A DNA stretch of 64,000 nucleotides from Bordetella parapertussis. GTDB lineage: Bacteria > Bacteroidota > Bacteroidia > Chitinophagales > Chitinophagaceae. The notes under the pieces are model-generated. The model was not told the origin of the DNA. It did not search any database and saw only the letters and a program-made list of their open reading frames with translations. The position numbers and the translations under genes were made by a program. This document shows, piece after piece, positions 36,801-45,680 of the stretch (position 1 is the stretch's first letter; each line of letters begins with the position of its first letter). The DNA lies in NCBI GenBank assembly GCA_943331005.2, contig CALQJX020000005.1, positions 62,001 through 126,000 on the forward strand, read 5' to 3'.

Positions 36801-36816
36801 ATCGTAATATTGCGAT
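36801..36816 (+). promoter_or_regulatory. Second ArsR operator, before arsC
   Basis: ATCGTAATATTGCGAT is identical over 16 bases to the copy before arsR, and again contains a TAATATTG that can act as -7. This allows arsC and arsM to be induced separately from arsR. Confidence 0.75.
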
Positions 36817-36833
36817 AATAAAAACAAGATAAA

Positions 36834-37274
36834 ATGCACAACGTATTATTTGTATGTATTCACAATTCGGCCAGGAGCCAGATGGCAGAGGCCTTTCTGA
36901 ACAAGCTCGGGGCAGGTCTGTTCGTAGCAGAGAGCGCAGGTATAGATAGCGGTACACTGAACCCGCTGGTGGTGCGCTCTATGCAGGATATAGGTATAGA
37001 CATGAGTGCGCATTATGCTAAAACCGTAGCGTCCATAGTGGAAAAGGGTAAAACCTATGATGCTGTTATAACCGTATGCGATGCCGCCAATGCAGAGCGT
37101 TGTCCAGTGTTTCCGGGAAATACAAAGAGGATAGCCTGGTATTTCAGCGATCCATCTGCACTGGCAGGTACAGAAGCGGAAAAGCTGCAAAATATCGCCA
37201 TCATAAGAGATGAGATAAAAGACCAGATAGCAGCCTTCATAACTGAGGCAGGTGCGCCGGGTTATTGGGGGTAA
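36834..37274 (+). CDS. arsC: Arsenate reductase, thioredoxin-coupled type
   Basis: 146 residues of the low-molecular-weight phosphatase fold. The CX5R loop is C8-I-H-N-S-A-R14. C82 (TVCDAA) and C90 (ERCPVFPG) match the redox cysteines used by the Staphylococcus-type ArsC to pass the disulfide to thioredoxin. A DP pair after WYFS supplies the general acid. It reduces arsenate to arsenite in the cytoplasm. No arsenite pump gene (arsB or acr3) is in the cluster; arsM follows instead. Confidence 0.93.
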   Translation: MHNVLFVCIHNSARSQMAEAFLNKLGAGLFVAESAGIDSGTLNPLVVRSMQDIGIDMSAHYAKTVASIVEKGKTYDAVITVCDAANAERCPVFPGNTKRIAWYFSDPSALAGTEAEKLQNIAIIRDEIKDQIAAFITEAGAPGYWG

Positions 37275-37319
37275 ACAGTAAGAGGTAAACAGTGATCATC
37301 TACATAAACAATAAACAAC

Positions 37320-38138
37320 ATGAAAACAGAAAAAGAACTGAAAGAACTGGTGCAGCTGAAATATGGGGAGATAGCACTACAGGTGAAGGGCGATACGGGA
37401 GCTGCTTGCTGCGGGCCATCGTGCTGTAGTACGGAGGTTTATAACCTTATGAGCGACGACTACAGCAAAATGGAGGGATATAATGCTGCGGCTGATCTTG
37501 GTCTGGGTTGTGGCCTGCCTACAGAGTTTGCGCGTATAAAGGAAGGCGATACGGTCATAGACCTGGGTAGCGGCGCAGGTAACGACTGTTTTGTGGCAAG
37601 GTCGCAGACAGGAGCCAGCGGACAGGTGATAGGTATAGATTTTACAGAAGCTATGATAACCAGAGCCCGCGCCAATGCAGCAGCGTTGGGATATGACAAT
37701 GTGACTTTCAGGCATGGTGATATAGAGCAAATGCCTGAAGAAGATAATGTTGCAGACGTGGTGGTGAGCAATTGTGTACTGAATCTGGTGCCCGACAAGC
37801 GCAATGTGATGAAAGAGATAGCGAGGGTGCTGAAGCCTGATGGTCATTTCAGTATATCAGATGTGGTACTATCTGGAGCGTTACCTGAGAAACTGAAAAA
37901 AGTTGCAGAGCTCTATGCGGGATGTGTAAGCGGTGCTGTGCAGCGGGAAGAGTACATGAAGCTGATATTGGATGCCGGATTTGTGAATGTGCTTATTCAG
38001 AAGGAAAAACAGATAGTATTGCCGTATGAAATACTACGTAACTACCTGACAGAAGAAGAGATAAACGAGTTCAGAAGCAGTGGTACCGGCATTGTGAGTA
38101 TTACGGTATTTGCACGCAAACCAACAATGTTAGGGTAA
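37320..38138 (+). CDS. arsM: Arsenite methyltransferase
   Basis: 272 residues. The SAM-binding motif is VIDLGSGAGND. Conserved cysteines are Cys64 (GLGCGLP), Cys152 (SNCVLNL) and Cys202 (YAGCVSGA), the As(III)-binding set of ArsM. An extra N-terminal CCGPSCC cluster (30-36) may bind metal as well. The enzyme methylates arsenite to mono- and dimethylated, partly volatile forms. It follows arsC after 45 bases and should be in the same transcript. Confidence 0.93.
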   Translation: MKTEKELKELVQLKYGEIALQVKGDTGAACCGPSCCSTEVYNLMSDDYSKMEGYNAAADLGLGCGLPTEFARIKEGDTVIDLGSGAGNDCFVARSQTGASGQVIGIDFTEAMITRARANAAALGYDNVTFRHGDIEQMPEEDNVADVVVSNCVLNLVPDKRNVMKEIARVLKPDGHFSISDVVLSGALPEKLKKVAELYAGCVSGAVQREEYMKLILDAGFVNVLIQKEKQIVLPYEILRNYLTEEEINEFRSSGTGIVSITVFARKPTMLG

Positions 38139-38173
38139 AGAGGAATGAATTATTCACTGATAAATGTAATGTC

Positions 38174-38788
38174 ATGGCAACATTGAAAGACCATTGGGAG
38201 CAGGTATATGCTACAAGGCAGCCCAATGAAGTGAGCTGGACACAGGAGGTGCCACAAACATCGCTGGATTTCATTCATAGCTTCGGGATACCGAAAACCG
38301 CATCTGTAATAGATGTGGGCGGCGGAGATAGTAAGCTGGCAGATCATTTGCTGGATGAAGGTTTCAGGGATATTACTGTGCTGGACATATCGTCAAAGGC
38401 AATAGAACGGGCGAAGGAAAGATTGGGGGAACGTGCGGCTATGGTCAACTGGATTGTGTCAGACATAACTGCCTTCAGACCAGAGCGCCGCTATGATGTT
38501 TGGCACGACAGGGCCGCCTTCCATTTTCTGACAACAGCCAATCAGATAGAACAGTATCTGGCAATAGCCCAAATGGCTACCAAAGGATATATGACCATTG
38601 GTACATTCTCTGAAGAAGGGCCTCACAAATGCAGCGGCCTGAACGTAAAGCAGTATAACGAAGTGGAGCTGGAGTCTATATTATCGAAAGGATTCTCTAA
38701 GATGCGCTGCATAACGGAGGATCATATTACTCCGTTCAATACAAAACAGAACTTTCTGTTCTGCAGTTTCAGGTCCAGGCTGAACTAA
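38174..38788 (+). CDS. Class I SAM-dependent methyltransferase in the arsenic cluster
   Basis: 204 residues. The SAM motif is VIDVGGGDS near residue 40, followed by ITVLDISSKAIERA and DVWHDRAAFHFLT, where the WHDRAAFHF block is typical of a thiol- or small-molecule-type methyltransferase family. It begins 35 bases after arsM, suggesting co-transcription. No arsenic-binding cysteine set like that of ArsM is present. The substrate is unknown. Confidence 0.8.
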   Translation: MATLKDHWEQVYATRQPNEVSWTQEVPQTSLDFIHSFGIPKTASVIDVGGGDSKLADHLLDEGFRDITVLDISSKAIERAKERLGERAAMVNWIVSDITAFRPERRYDVWHDRAAFHFLTTANQIEQYLAIAQMATKGYMTIGTFSEEGPHKCSGLNVKQYNEVELESILSKGFSKMRCITEDHITPFNTKQNFLFCSFRSRLN

Positions 38789-38819
38789 GTGACAAAAGCG
38801 CATTTTTTTTCCTGACCAA

Positions 38820-40448
38820 ATGGGGTATTTTTACAGCTGTATGATCTTCTCTGCGCGTAATACAGTACTGCTGATTATTCTTATTGCTATTGCTGTATTT
38901 GTGGAAAGTTCTGTTCCGTACCTGTGCGCAGAGCGCAATGCTCCTGCAGGTTACAGTTTCTCGGGGCAGGTGGCTTATAGTGCCGACCAGAACATGTACT
39001 TTTCTTTTATCAGTCAGGCGCGCGATGGTGCTTTTGTGTTGAAGAATAAGCTTACCTCCATACACAACGAACCGGTATTTGTAAATCTGGAATACTGGAT
39101 GGTTGGAACTATCCAACGATATCTGGGCCTGTCGGAGAACGAAGTGTATACTATCTGGCGTTTTTTGGGTGTGGTATTACTTGCCATAGGTTTCAGGATG
39201 CTGGCCCGGGCCACGCTGGACAGTGAAAAGAAGCGGCTTGTAGCGTTTGCCCTGTTTTTCTGTACAGGTGGTTTTGGTTTTGTGTTTGCCGCACTGAACG
39301 GAGCTCATTTGCTGAGTGCAGATGCCTTGCAGGCAGGTATCATAGATGCCCGTTATGGCATGTTGCCATTGCAGCAGATCATATCCAATCCGCATTTTTC
39401 TATGCCGCATGGCTTGCTGCTCATAGCCTATTCTCTGTTTCTGATGGCTGAGCGAGCCGGTAAAACAAAGTATTATGTGTATTCGGGTCTGGTCTTTGCG
39501 CTGATAGGACTTGTACGCCCGTATGACCTTTTGCCCCCGTTTCTGATCTTTCCACTGTATGTACTGGCTGCAGATGGTTTCAAATTCAGGTTCGGGCAAC
39601 TGGTGCAGCGCATGCTGCCTCTTTTGCTGATACTGCCTGTTCTGGGCTACAATCTGTGGTTGTTCAAGTTCAACGATATTTTCAAATACTGGTCGCTGCA
39701 GGGGCATAATGCAGGAAGTTTGCCCGGCCCGTTGTGGCACTATATGGCCTATGGAATAGCCGGTATACTTGCTGCCGCAAGACTGCTGCAGCTGAAAAAG
39801 CACCCTATGGGCAAAACAGGTACTTTTTTGCTATTGTGGTTCGGGATTACGTTCGTGTTCATACAGATGGGGCGTTTCCTGCCGGTAATAGGCTGGAGCC
39901 CGCAGATAGGGGTGTACCTGGCGGCACCATTAGCGCTGGCAGCCAGTACTTTGAGAATGGACGAGCTGATACCTGCAAAGAGGTTGAGAACCATGCTGGT
40001 AGCAGCAATTGTAGCAGTGGTGGCCATCAGTAATCTGTTTGTAGTGTTTTACCATACCAGGAAGTTTACCGGAGCGGTGGAAACAGAAGTATTCTACACC
40101 GCCAATACCGAAATGGAAGCCTATAAATGGCTACGGGCCAATACAGTACCCGGAACGGTGGTGCTGGCAGATATATTGTCGTCGCAGCGAATAGCAAAGT
40201 ATACCAGCAATGCTGTGGTGGCGGCGCATTACAGTGTAACGCCGCGTTTTGGTGATTTTAAGATGGCAGTAAAGGAAATGCTGGCAGATACGATGATCTT
40301 ATCAGGACAGCAGCCATTGCGTGCTGATGGTAATGTGAGTTACCTGTATCTGAAAAAGGGAGTGAACCCAACACCTGTACCAGCCGGAACACACCTTCAG
40401 GAGGTTTATGCAAACAGCGGAGTGCTGATATATAAAACCCTACCCTGA
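38820..40448 (+). CDS. Multi-pass membrane protein, possibly a GT-C glycosyltransferase
   Basis: 542 residues with about ten hydrophobic spans. After the first span a large loop contains AYSADQNMYFSF and IHNEPVFVNLEYW. A C-terminal soluble part (about 430-542) follows. The layout resembles GT-C lipid-linked sugar transferases, but the Asp/Glu motif in the first loop is not clear to me. An in-frame ATG at 38841 is also possible. It lies 31 bases after the methyltransferase, but composition and role suggest no link to arsenic. Confidence 0.72.
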   Translation: MGYFYSCMIFSARNTVLLIILIAIAVFVESSVPYLCAERNAPAGYSFSGQVAYSADQNMYFSFISQARDGAFVLKNKLTSIHNEPVFVNLEYWMVGTIQRYLGLSENEVYTIWRFLGVVLLAIGFRMLARATLDSEKKRLVAFALFFCTGGFGFVFAALNGAHLLSADALQAGIIDARYGMLPLQQIISNPHFSMPHGLLLIAYSLFLMAERAGKTKYYVYSGLVFALIGLVRPYDLLPPFLIFPLYVLAADGFKFRFGQLVQRMLPLLLILPVLGYNLWLFKFNDIFKYWSLQGHNAGSLPGPLWHYMAYGIAGILAAARLLQLKKHPMGKTGTFLLLWFGITFVFIQMGRFLPVIGWSPQIGVYLAAPLALAASTLRMDELIPAKRLRTMLVAAIVAVVAISNLFVVFYHTRKFTGAVETEVFYTANTEMEAYKWLRANTVPGTVVLADILSSQRIAKYTSNAVVAAHYSVTPRFGDFKMAVKEMLADTMILSGQQPLRADGNVSYLYLKKGVNPTPVPAGTHLQEVYANSGVLIYKTLP

Positions 40449-40460
40449 GACAGGGTAGGG
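40438..40460. terminator. Hairpin between convergent genes
   Basis: CCCTACCCTG pairs perfectly with CAGGGTAGGG around AGA. It overlaps the stop codon of the upstream gene and has no T tract, so it may stabilise an end rather than terminate. Confidence 0.45.
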
Positions 40461-40496
40461 CTGAAGAATTGTATAAACTGATGTTTGGGGGGAATA

Positions 40497-40928
40497 CTAG
40501 AATGCAGGTGCATAGCCGCCGAATGCTGCCATACAGATAACCGCGATACCAAGAACGAAGCCTATAATAGCGAGACCACGACTATTACAGAACCTTTTCA
40601 TACCCAGGAAGCCAAAAAGTACTGCGCCAATAGAGAATACAGGTGCCAGGAAGCCAAGTATACCGAACAACAGGGCAAAAAGACCTATAGTGCCGGTAGC
40701 CATCCACCTGACGAAAACAGACGACGGAGAGGTCATTTTATCCAGTCTGGCAGATATTTTCTGCAATTCTGCTGTTTGCTGCGCAGTAACTGTATTGAGT
40801 TCGGTAGCTGCGGCTGTAGCTGTTATTTGTACAGTAGCCTGTTTCTTCATGATGAAACCTGCGTGAGCAGGTGTAGCAGCAAAGAAGAGCACCATTATAG
40901 AAAGCACACAGAGTATTCTGTTTTTCAT
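40497..40928 (-). CDS. Small exported membrane protein of unknown function
   Basis: 143 residues. A signal peptide ends AHA near residue 23. A helical stretch (TAAATELNTVTAQQ) follows, then two to three membrane spans near 73-135 with glycine-rich packing. It resembles small DUF4190-like proteins, but the match is weak. It is alone and convergent to the preceding gene. Confidence 0.7.
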   Translation of the reverse strand: MKNRILCVLSIMVLFFAATPAHAGFIMKKQATVQITATAAATELNTVTAQQTAELQKISARLDKMTSPSSVFVRWMATGTIGLFALLFGILGFLAPVFSIGAVLFGFLGMKRFCNSRGLAIIGFVLGIAVICMAAFGGYAPAF

Positions 40929-41056
40929 AAGTATATATTTTATGGGTTCAAATATAGTGTTTTAGGAAAAAGGTAGTGAATAGTTGCTGAAAATAATATG
41001 CGTAGGGTAGCGTATGGGTAAAGAGGGTGATATTTCCGTAGCAGTATAAATAGGTG

Positions 41057-41064
41057 TAATTTTG
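41057..41064 (+). promoter_or_regulatory. -7 element of the ALDH7-type gene
   Basis: TAATTTTG matches TAnnTTTG and is followed by CAGAC. The start codon is 22 bases further. Confidence 0.55.
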
Positions 41065-41086
41065 CAGACTTAAAAATGGTATTAAT

Positions 41087-42619
41087 ATGAAAATGGATAA
41101 AGTACTTAGCAAGTTAGGTATAGAAAAAAATAATGAAGGCGCATCTACAGGCACTAAGTGGCTGAAGAGTGGCGGCGAAAAAATAGAATCTTTCTCACCG
41201 GTAGATGGTAAGCGTATTGCTTCTGTAACAGGTGTGAACAGAGACAACTATGATGAAGTGATAGGCAAGGCACAGGAAGCATTTGCGGAGTGGCGTATGT
41301 GGCCGGCACCTAAGCGCGGCGAAATAGTTCGTCAGCTGGGAGATGCTCTGAGGAAACAAAAAGAGCCACTGGGCAGACTGGTTTCTTATGAAATGGGTAA
41401 AAGCCTGCAGGAAGGCCTGGGTGAAGTACAGGAAATGATAGACATATGCGACTTTGCGGTGGGCCTGTCGCGCCAGTTATATGGTCTTACCATGCATAGC
41501 GAACGTCCGTTGCACCGTATGTACGAGCAGTGGCATCCGCTGGGTGTGGTTGGTATCATCAGCGCATTCAACTTCCCTGTGGCAGTATGGAGCTGGAACA
41601 GTATGCTGGCATTCATATGCGGTAATACCTGCGTGTGGAAACCATCTGAAAAAACACCGCTTTCTGCACTGGCTTGTCAGAATATCATTGCTGATGTATT
41701 TAAATCTAATAATGTACCAGAAGGTGTTTGCGGCCTGATAGTAGGTGGCAGGGAAACCGGAGAGTGGATGAGTAATGATGCGCGTGTGCCCCTGGTATCG
41801 GCAACAGGATCTACCCGCATGGGTAAGGTTGTTGGCGCCGCAGTAGCAGGTCGTCTTGGCCGTTCATTGCTGGAGCTTGGTGGTAACAATGCCATCATTG
41901 TATCTGAGTCTGCTGATCTGAATATAGCACTGCGTGCTGCTATATTTGGTGCGGTAGGAACAGCAGGACAGCGCTGCACGACCACCAGGAGGCTGATCAT
42001 ACATGAGAACGTATATGATGCTATCAAGAAAAAACTGGTAGCTGCCTACAAACAACTGGTAATAGGTAATCCGCTGGATGAAACAAGTCATGTTGGTCCA
42101 TTGATCGACAAAGACGCAGTAGCTGCCTATCTGAAAGCGATAGCAGAAGTGAAGAAAACAGGTGGTAAGGCAGTAGTGGCAGGCGGTGTGCTGGAAGGTG
42201 AGGGCTATGATAGCGGCTGCTATGTGAAGCCATGCATTTTTGAAGTGCAGAACGAATGGCCAATTGTGCAGCACGAAACCTTTGCGCCAATACTTTATAT
42301 AATGAAGTATAGCGCTCTGGAAGATGCGATAGCCATGCAGAACAATGTGCCACAGGGGCTTTCATCATCGATCATGACACTTAATATGAGGGAAGCAGAA
42401 TTGTTCCTCTCTCAGAAAGGCAGCGATTGTGGTATTGCTAATGTGAACATAGGTACCAGCGGTGCTGAGATAGGTGGTGCATTTGGTGGTGAAAAAGAAA
42501 CAGGCGGAGGCCGTGAAAGCGGATCGGACAGCTGGAAAGCATATATGCGCCGCCAGACCAATACCATCAACTACAGCGATCAGTTGCCACTGGCACAGGG
42601 CATAAAATTCAGTGTATAA
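41087..42619 (+). CDS. Aldehyde dehydrogenase of the ALDH7 (alpha-aminoadipic semialdehyde) type
   Basis: 510 residues. ALDH core with ISAFNFPVAVWSWN (substrate and cofactor groove), SATGSTRMGK, LELGGNNAI with the general-base Glu and GTAGQRCTTTRR with the nucleophilic Cys. The order and QWHPLGVVGI opening fit the antiquitin/ALDH7 family, which oxidises alpha-aminoadipic semialdehyde or piperideine-6-carboxylate in lysine breakdown. Assignment to the exact substrate is inferred. A second ALDH, pruA, lies 5.6 kb away. An in-frame ATG at 41093 is an equally possible start. Confidence 0.9.
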   Translation: MKMDKVLSKLGIEKNNEGASTGTKWLKSGGEKIESFSPVDGKRIASVTGVNRDNYDEVIGKAQEAFAEWRMWPAPKRGEIVRQLGDALRKQKEPLGRLVSYEMGKSLQEGLGEVQEMIDICDFAVGLSRQLYGLTMHSERPLHRMYEQWHPLGVVGIISAFNFPVAVWSWNSMLAFICGNTCVWKPSEKTPLSALACQNIIADVFKSNNVPEGVCGLIVGGRETGEWMSNDARVPLVSATGSTRMGKVVGAAVAGRLGRSLLELGGNNAIIVSESADLNIALRAAIFGAVGTAGQRCTTTRRLIIHENVYDAIKKKLVAAYKQLVIGNPLDETSHVGPLIDKDAVAAYLKAIAEVKKTGGKAVVAGGVLEGEGYDSGCYVKPCIFEVQNEWPIVQHETFAPILYIMKYSALEDAIAMQNNVPQGLSSSIMTLNMREAELFLSQKGSDCGIANVNIGTSGAEIGGAFGGEKETGGGRESGSDSWKAYMRRQTNTINYSDQLPLAQGIKFSV

Positions 42620-42643
42620 TCTGTTTTTAGAATTCTATAATTT

Positions 42644-43921
42644 ATGAAAAATATACCCATTCTTATCTTTTGCCTGGCAGTCTTTGGTACTGCCAGCGCA
42701 CAGGTAAATGACTCTGCCATGAAGGTACTGATGCAGCACCGTATGTATAGCTGCAATGAGGTGGAATATAACTCGGTTTTGCAGGCACAGCGAATGTACA
42801 AGGAGAACGGTCCTGATGATTCGCTGACGGCATTGGTGGCTTTCTGGAAGAAACATTGCGATATAAGTGAGCGGATCTTCTCACTATCACTGTTTACGGC
42901 AATACGTTCCAACACCTTCAAGGAAAGCATGGATCCTAATGAATTCCTGTTATCGCGCGACATGAAGTCGTTTGATGCGGGTGATATTTATGACAATAAT
43001 GTGCTGAATTACCTGAATGAATATAAGCAGTCGTGTGAAGGGACATTTGCCAAGGAGCACTTCAATGAATGGCAGGACTGGAACTATCCGTTGCCGGTGA
43101 ACAATGAAGAGTATTATAGTTTTTACAAAAAATACTATTCCTTTCTGAAGCGCATGGCGGCTTCTATGATAGGCAAGCGGAAGTATAGCCCGGTAGAGGA
43201 TTTTCTGTTGCATTTCTATGCAAATCCCGACAGTGTAAAGTTCTCTGCTCTGGAGACAGCAACTTACGACAGTACAGTGCTGCAGGATAAATACAAGATC
43301 TACCGCAAATATAACAGGGACATACATGGAGTAAGCAGTAATCTGCATCTCGGTATGTGGGTGCCGAACGGCGCATTATCTCTGCTCGGTAGTCATCCGT
43401 ATATGACCTATGCATTTGGTGGCAGGTCTGAAGCGTTTCTTTTCGAAATGATCATTGGTTTCAGGCCGGGTAGTTCGCCGAATAACTATCAGGTTGAACG
43501 GTTCGATTCAGTGTATACATCAGATAACTTTCTGAGCTGGTACACAGGGTTTGATATGGGTACCAAGCTATACAGAACCAAAAAGAGTGAACTGGATCTG
43601 CTGTGGGGCGTTGGATATGAAGAGCTGCAGGTGCTGAGCATCTACTATGCTGATGCCGGGGTCTCTACTTCTACTAATTCCATTACCAAGTCTATCAATA
43701 CATTCTATGCCAATGCAGGATTGGGCTATAGATTCTATATCACTAACAAGGTGACCAAAAACAACAATCATCTTCGTCGTTATATTTCACTGCAGGCAAA
43801 GTATAACTATGCTAACTATGTCAATAAAGGTGGTAGTGATCTTACAGGTAATTATGTGACCATAGGTCTTGTATATGGTGTCTATACTAATACCTACAAG
43901 AAATACAAGTTGGTTGATTAA
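42644..43921 (+). CDS. Exported protein of unknown function
   Basis: 425 residues with a clear signal peptide (1-20, ending SAQ). The first 200 residues are helical with many aromatic residues. From about 220 the sequence alternates glycine and aromatic residues, and the last strands (KYNYANYV, YVTIGLVYGVYTN) resemble an outer-membrane barrel. I recognise no family. It begins 24 bases after the dehydrogenase, so it may share its transcript, and ends before a strong terminator. Confidence 0.75.
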   Translation: MKNIPILIFCLAVFGTASAQVNDSAMKVLMQHRMYSCNEVEYNSVLQAQRMYKENGPDDSLTALVAFWKKHCDISERIFSLSLFTAIRSNTFKESMDPNEFLLSRDMKSFDAGDIYDNNVLNYLNEYKQSCEGTFAKEHFNEWQDWNYPLPVNNEEYYSFYKKYYSFLKRMAASMIGKRKYSPVEDFLLHFYANPDSVKFSALETATYDSTVLQDKYKIYRKYNRDIHGVSSNLHLGMWVPNGALSLLGSHPYMTYAFGGRSEAFLFEMIIGFRPGSSPNNYQVERFDSVYTSDNFLSWYTGFDMGTKLYRTKKSELDLLWGVGYEELQVLSIYYADAGVSTSTNSITKSINTFYANAGLGYRFYITNKVTKNNNHLRRYISLQAKYNYANYVNKGGSDLTGNYVTIGLVYGVYTNTYKKYKLVD

Positions 43922-43953
43922 TTGGTCAACCAGTTTATTAAACTATTAAAATG

Positions 43954-43981
43954 CAAAGGGACGCCATTTGGCGTCCCTTTG
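43954..43981. terminator. Bidirectional terminator before sulP
   Basis: CAAAGGGACGCCA and TGGCGTCCCTTTG form a 13-base stem with a two-base loop. The outer part (AAAGGGAC/GTCCCTTT) recurs in the two repeats at 53.2 and 55.9 kb. Confidence 0.85.
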
Positions 43982-44001
43982 TTATGTGGTCTATGGGGCT
44001 G

Positions 44002-45621
44002 TTATCCCTTGGTGAGTTTCCTTGCTGCCAACGGATGTCCGGAGATGGGTTTGTGGTTGTCAAGACCAATGATGCTGAACTTGCCACCTGAGCTGATATA
44101 ATCGTTCTCGTAATGATGCAGGTGCTCCATTACTGTATGATCTACAAGCCTTGCTGCAGAGAGGTCTATAGTTACATCTTTGCCTTTTGGTATAGCATCG
44201 AGCCGTTTTTTCAGCCCTATGAAATTGGAGAATACGGCAGCGTTGAACACATCTACTCTGTACACATCGGTGTCTTCCATGTGCAGTATCTCTATTACCG
44301 GTTTGAACACACTTTTCAAAGGCAAACCATTGATGAGGTGAATAACGATCTTGGTGATGATACCAGCAGCGATTCCCAGCAGCAGGTCTGTAGCCAGCGT
44401 GACAATGATGGTAATGATGAAGATGGCCAACTGCTCTGCGCCCTTGTGCAGGGTATGTGCAAACTCTTTTGGTGATGCCAGTCTGAAGCCTGTGTAGATA
44501 AGCATAGCAGCCAATGCCGCAGAAGGGATCTGTGTGATGAGTGTGCCGGCCAATGCCACAAAGAGCAGCAGGAACAAACCATGATAGAAATTAGCCCATT
44601 TTGTTTTAGCACCATTGCTCACGTTGGCCGAAGAACGAACGATCTCAGAGATCATTGGCAGTCCACCCACCAGACCAGCCAGCGTATTGCCTATGCCCAC
44701 ACCTACGAGGTCTTTGTTGAGGTTTGATTTGCGTTTGTAGGGATCTATCATATCTATGGCTTTGCCACTAAGCAGGGATTCAAGACTGCCTACGAGTGCG
44801 AACATAATTATGTACTTAATACTGATTGCAGAGGTTGCCTGAGAGAAGTCGGGGAAGGTAATGGCACTGGAAAGATCTTTTGGCAACTGCACGAGGAAGC
44901 TAGGACCGATAGTGTAGTTGTGATGATCGAGGAAGAGATAGAGGTGCTCGTGCTCCAGATCGAAGTAGTGACCCAGCGGAATAGCGATCACTATGACCAG
45001 CAACTGAGCAGGTATCTTCTTAATGTTCTTGTTTTTGATGAGCGGGAACAGGAACAGAATGAGCAGGGATACCAGTCCAATGATGAATACTTCGGGGTTC
45101 ATGTTGGAGATTGCTCCGGGTATTTCTTTGGTCAGTTCCAGCGTGTTCTTGCTTACTGCCTTTACGCCTGTAAGGATGAATAGCTGCTTGATGATGATGG
45201 TGATACCGATTGCGGCCATCATGCCATGTATGGCAGCAGACGGGAAGAAGTCGCCGAGTACACCGCTACGCAGCAGTCCGAATAATACCTGTATGATACC
45301 TGCAATGACAACAACAGCCAGCGTGAGCTTATAGCCGACCATCGGGTCGCCCTTGCCCAGCTCGTCTACAGCGCCAACAGCAATTACTATGAGGCCAGCT
45401 GCAGGGCCTTTGATGGTGAGCTCTGAGCCGCCCAGAAAAGACACTACCATGCCGCCTATTATTGCGGTGAGAATACCTGCAACAGGCGGGAAGCCGCTAG
45501 CCTTGGAAATGGCAAGACACAACGGGAGTGCAATGAGGAATACCAGAAAGCCTGAAAGTGCATCGCTTTTGAAGTTTTCTTTGAAGCCTTTGAAGCCACT
45601 TGATGGGATGGAACTATTCAT
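44002..45621 (-). CDS. SulP-family anion transporter with STAS domain
   Basis: 539 residues with about 10-12 membrane spans; the first starts FLVFLIALPLCLAISKASG, typical of SulP. The C-terminal 100 residues (VDVFNAAVFSNFIGLKKRL to KLTKG) form a STAS domain. SulP carriers move sulfate, bicarbonate or other anions. Here it follows DabB after 59 bases on the same strand, so bicarbonate uptake beside the DAB system is likely, by context only. The key uptake residues cannot be assigned by eye. Confidence 0.88.
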   Translation of the reverse strand: MNSSIPSSGFKGFKENFKSDALSGFLVFLIALPLCLAISKASGFPPVAGILTAIIGGMVVSFLGGSELTIKGPAAGLIVIAVGAVDELGKGDPMVGYKLTLAVVVIAGIIQVLFGLLRSGVLGDFFPSAAIHGMMAAIGITIIIKQLFILTGVKAVSKNTLELTKEIPGAISNMNPEVFIIGLVSLLILFLFPLIKNKNIKKIPAQLLVIVIAIPLGHYFDLEHEHLYLFLDHHNYTIGPSFLVQLPKDLSSAITFPDFSQATSAISIKYIIMFALVGSLESLLSGKAIDMIDPYKRKSNLNKDLVGVGIGNTLAGLVGGLPMISEIVRSSANVSNGAKTKWANFYHGLFLLLFVALAGTLITQIPSAALAAMLIYTGFRLASPKEFAHTLHKGAEQLAIFIITIIVTLATDLLLGIAAGIITKIVIHLINGLPLKSVFKPVIEILHMEDTDVYRVDVFNAAVFSNFIGLKKRLDAIPKGKDVTIDLSAARLVDHTVMEHLHHYENDYISSGGKFSIIGLDNHKPISGHPLAARKLTKG

Positions 45622-45680
45622 GTTTTATAATTATTTGAAGAGGTTTGGTGAATAATGTTGATTTGAGTAGTGTTTGTTTA

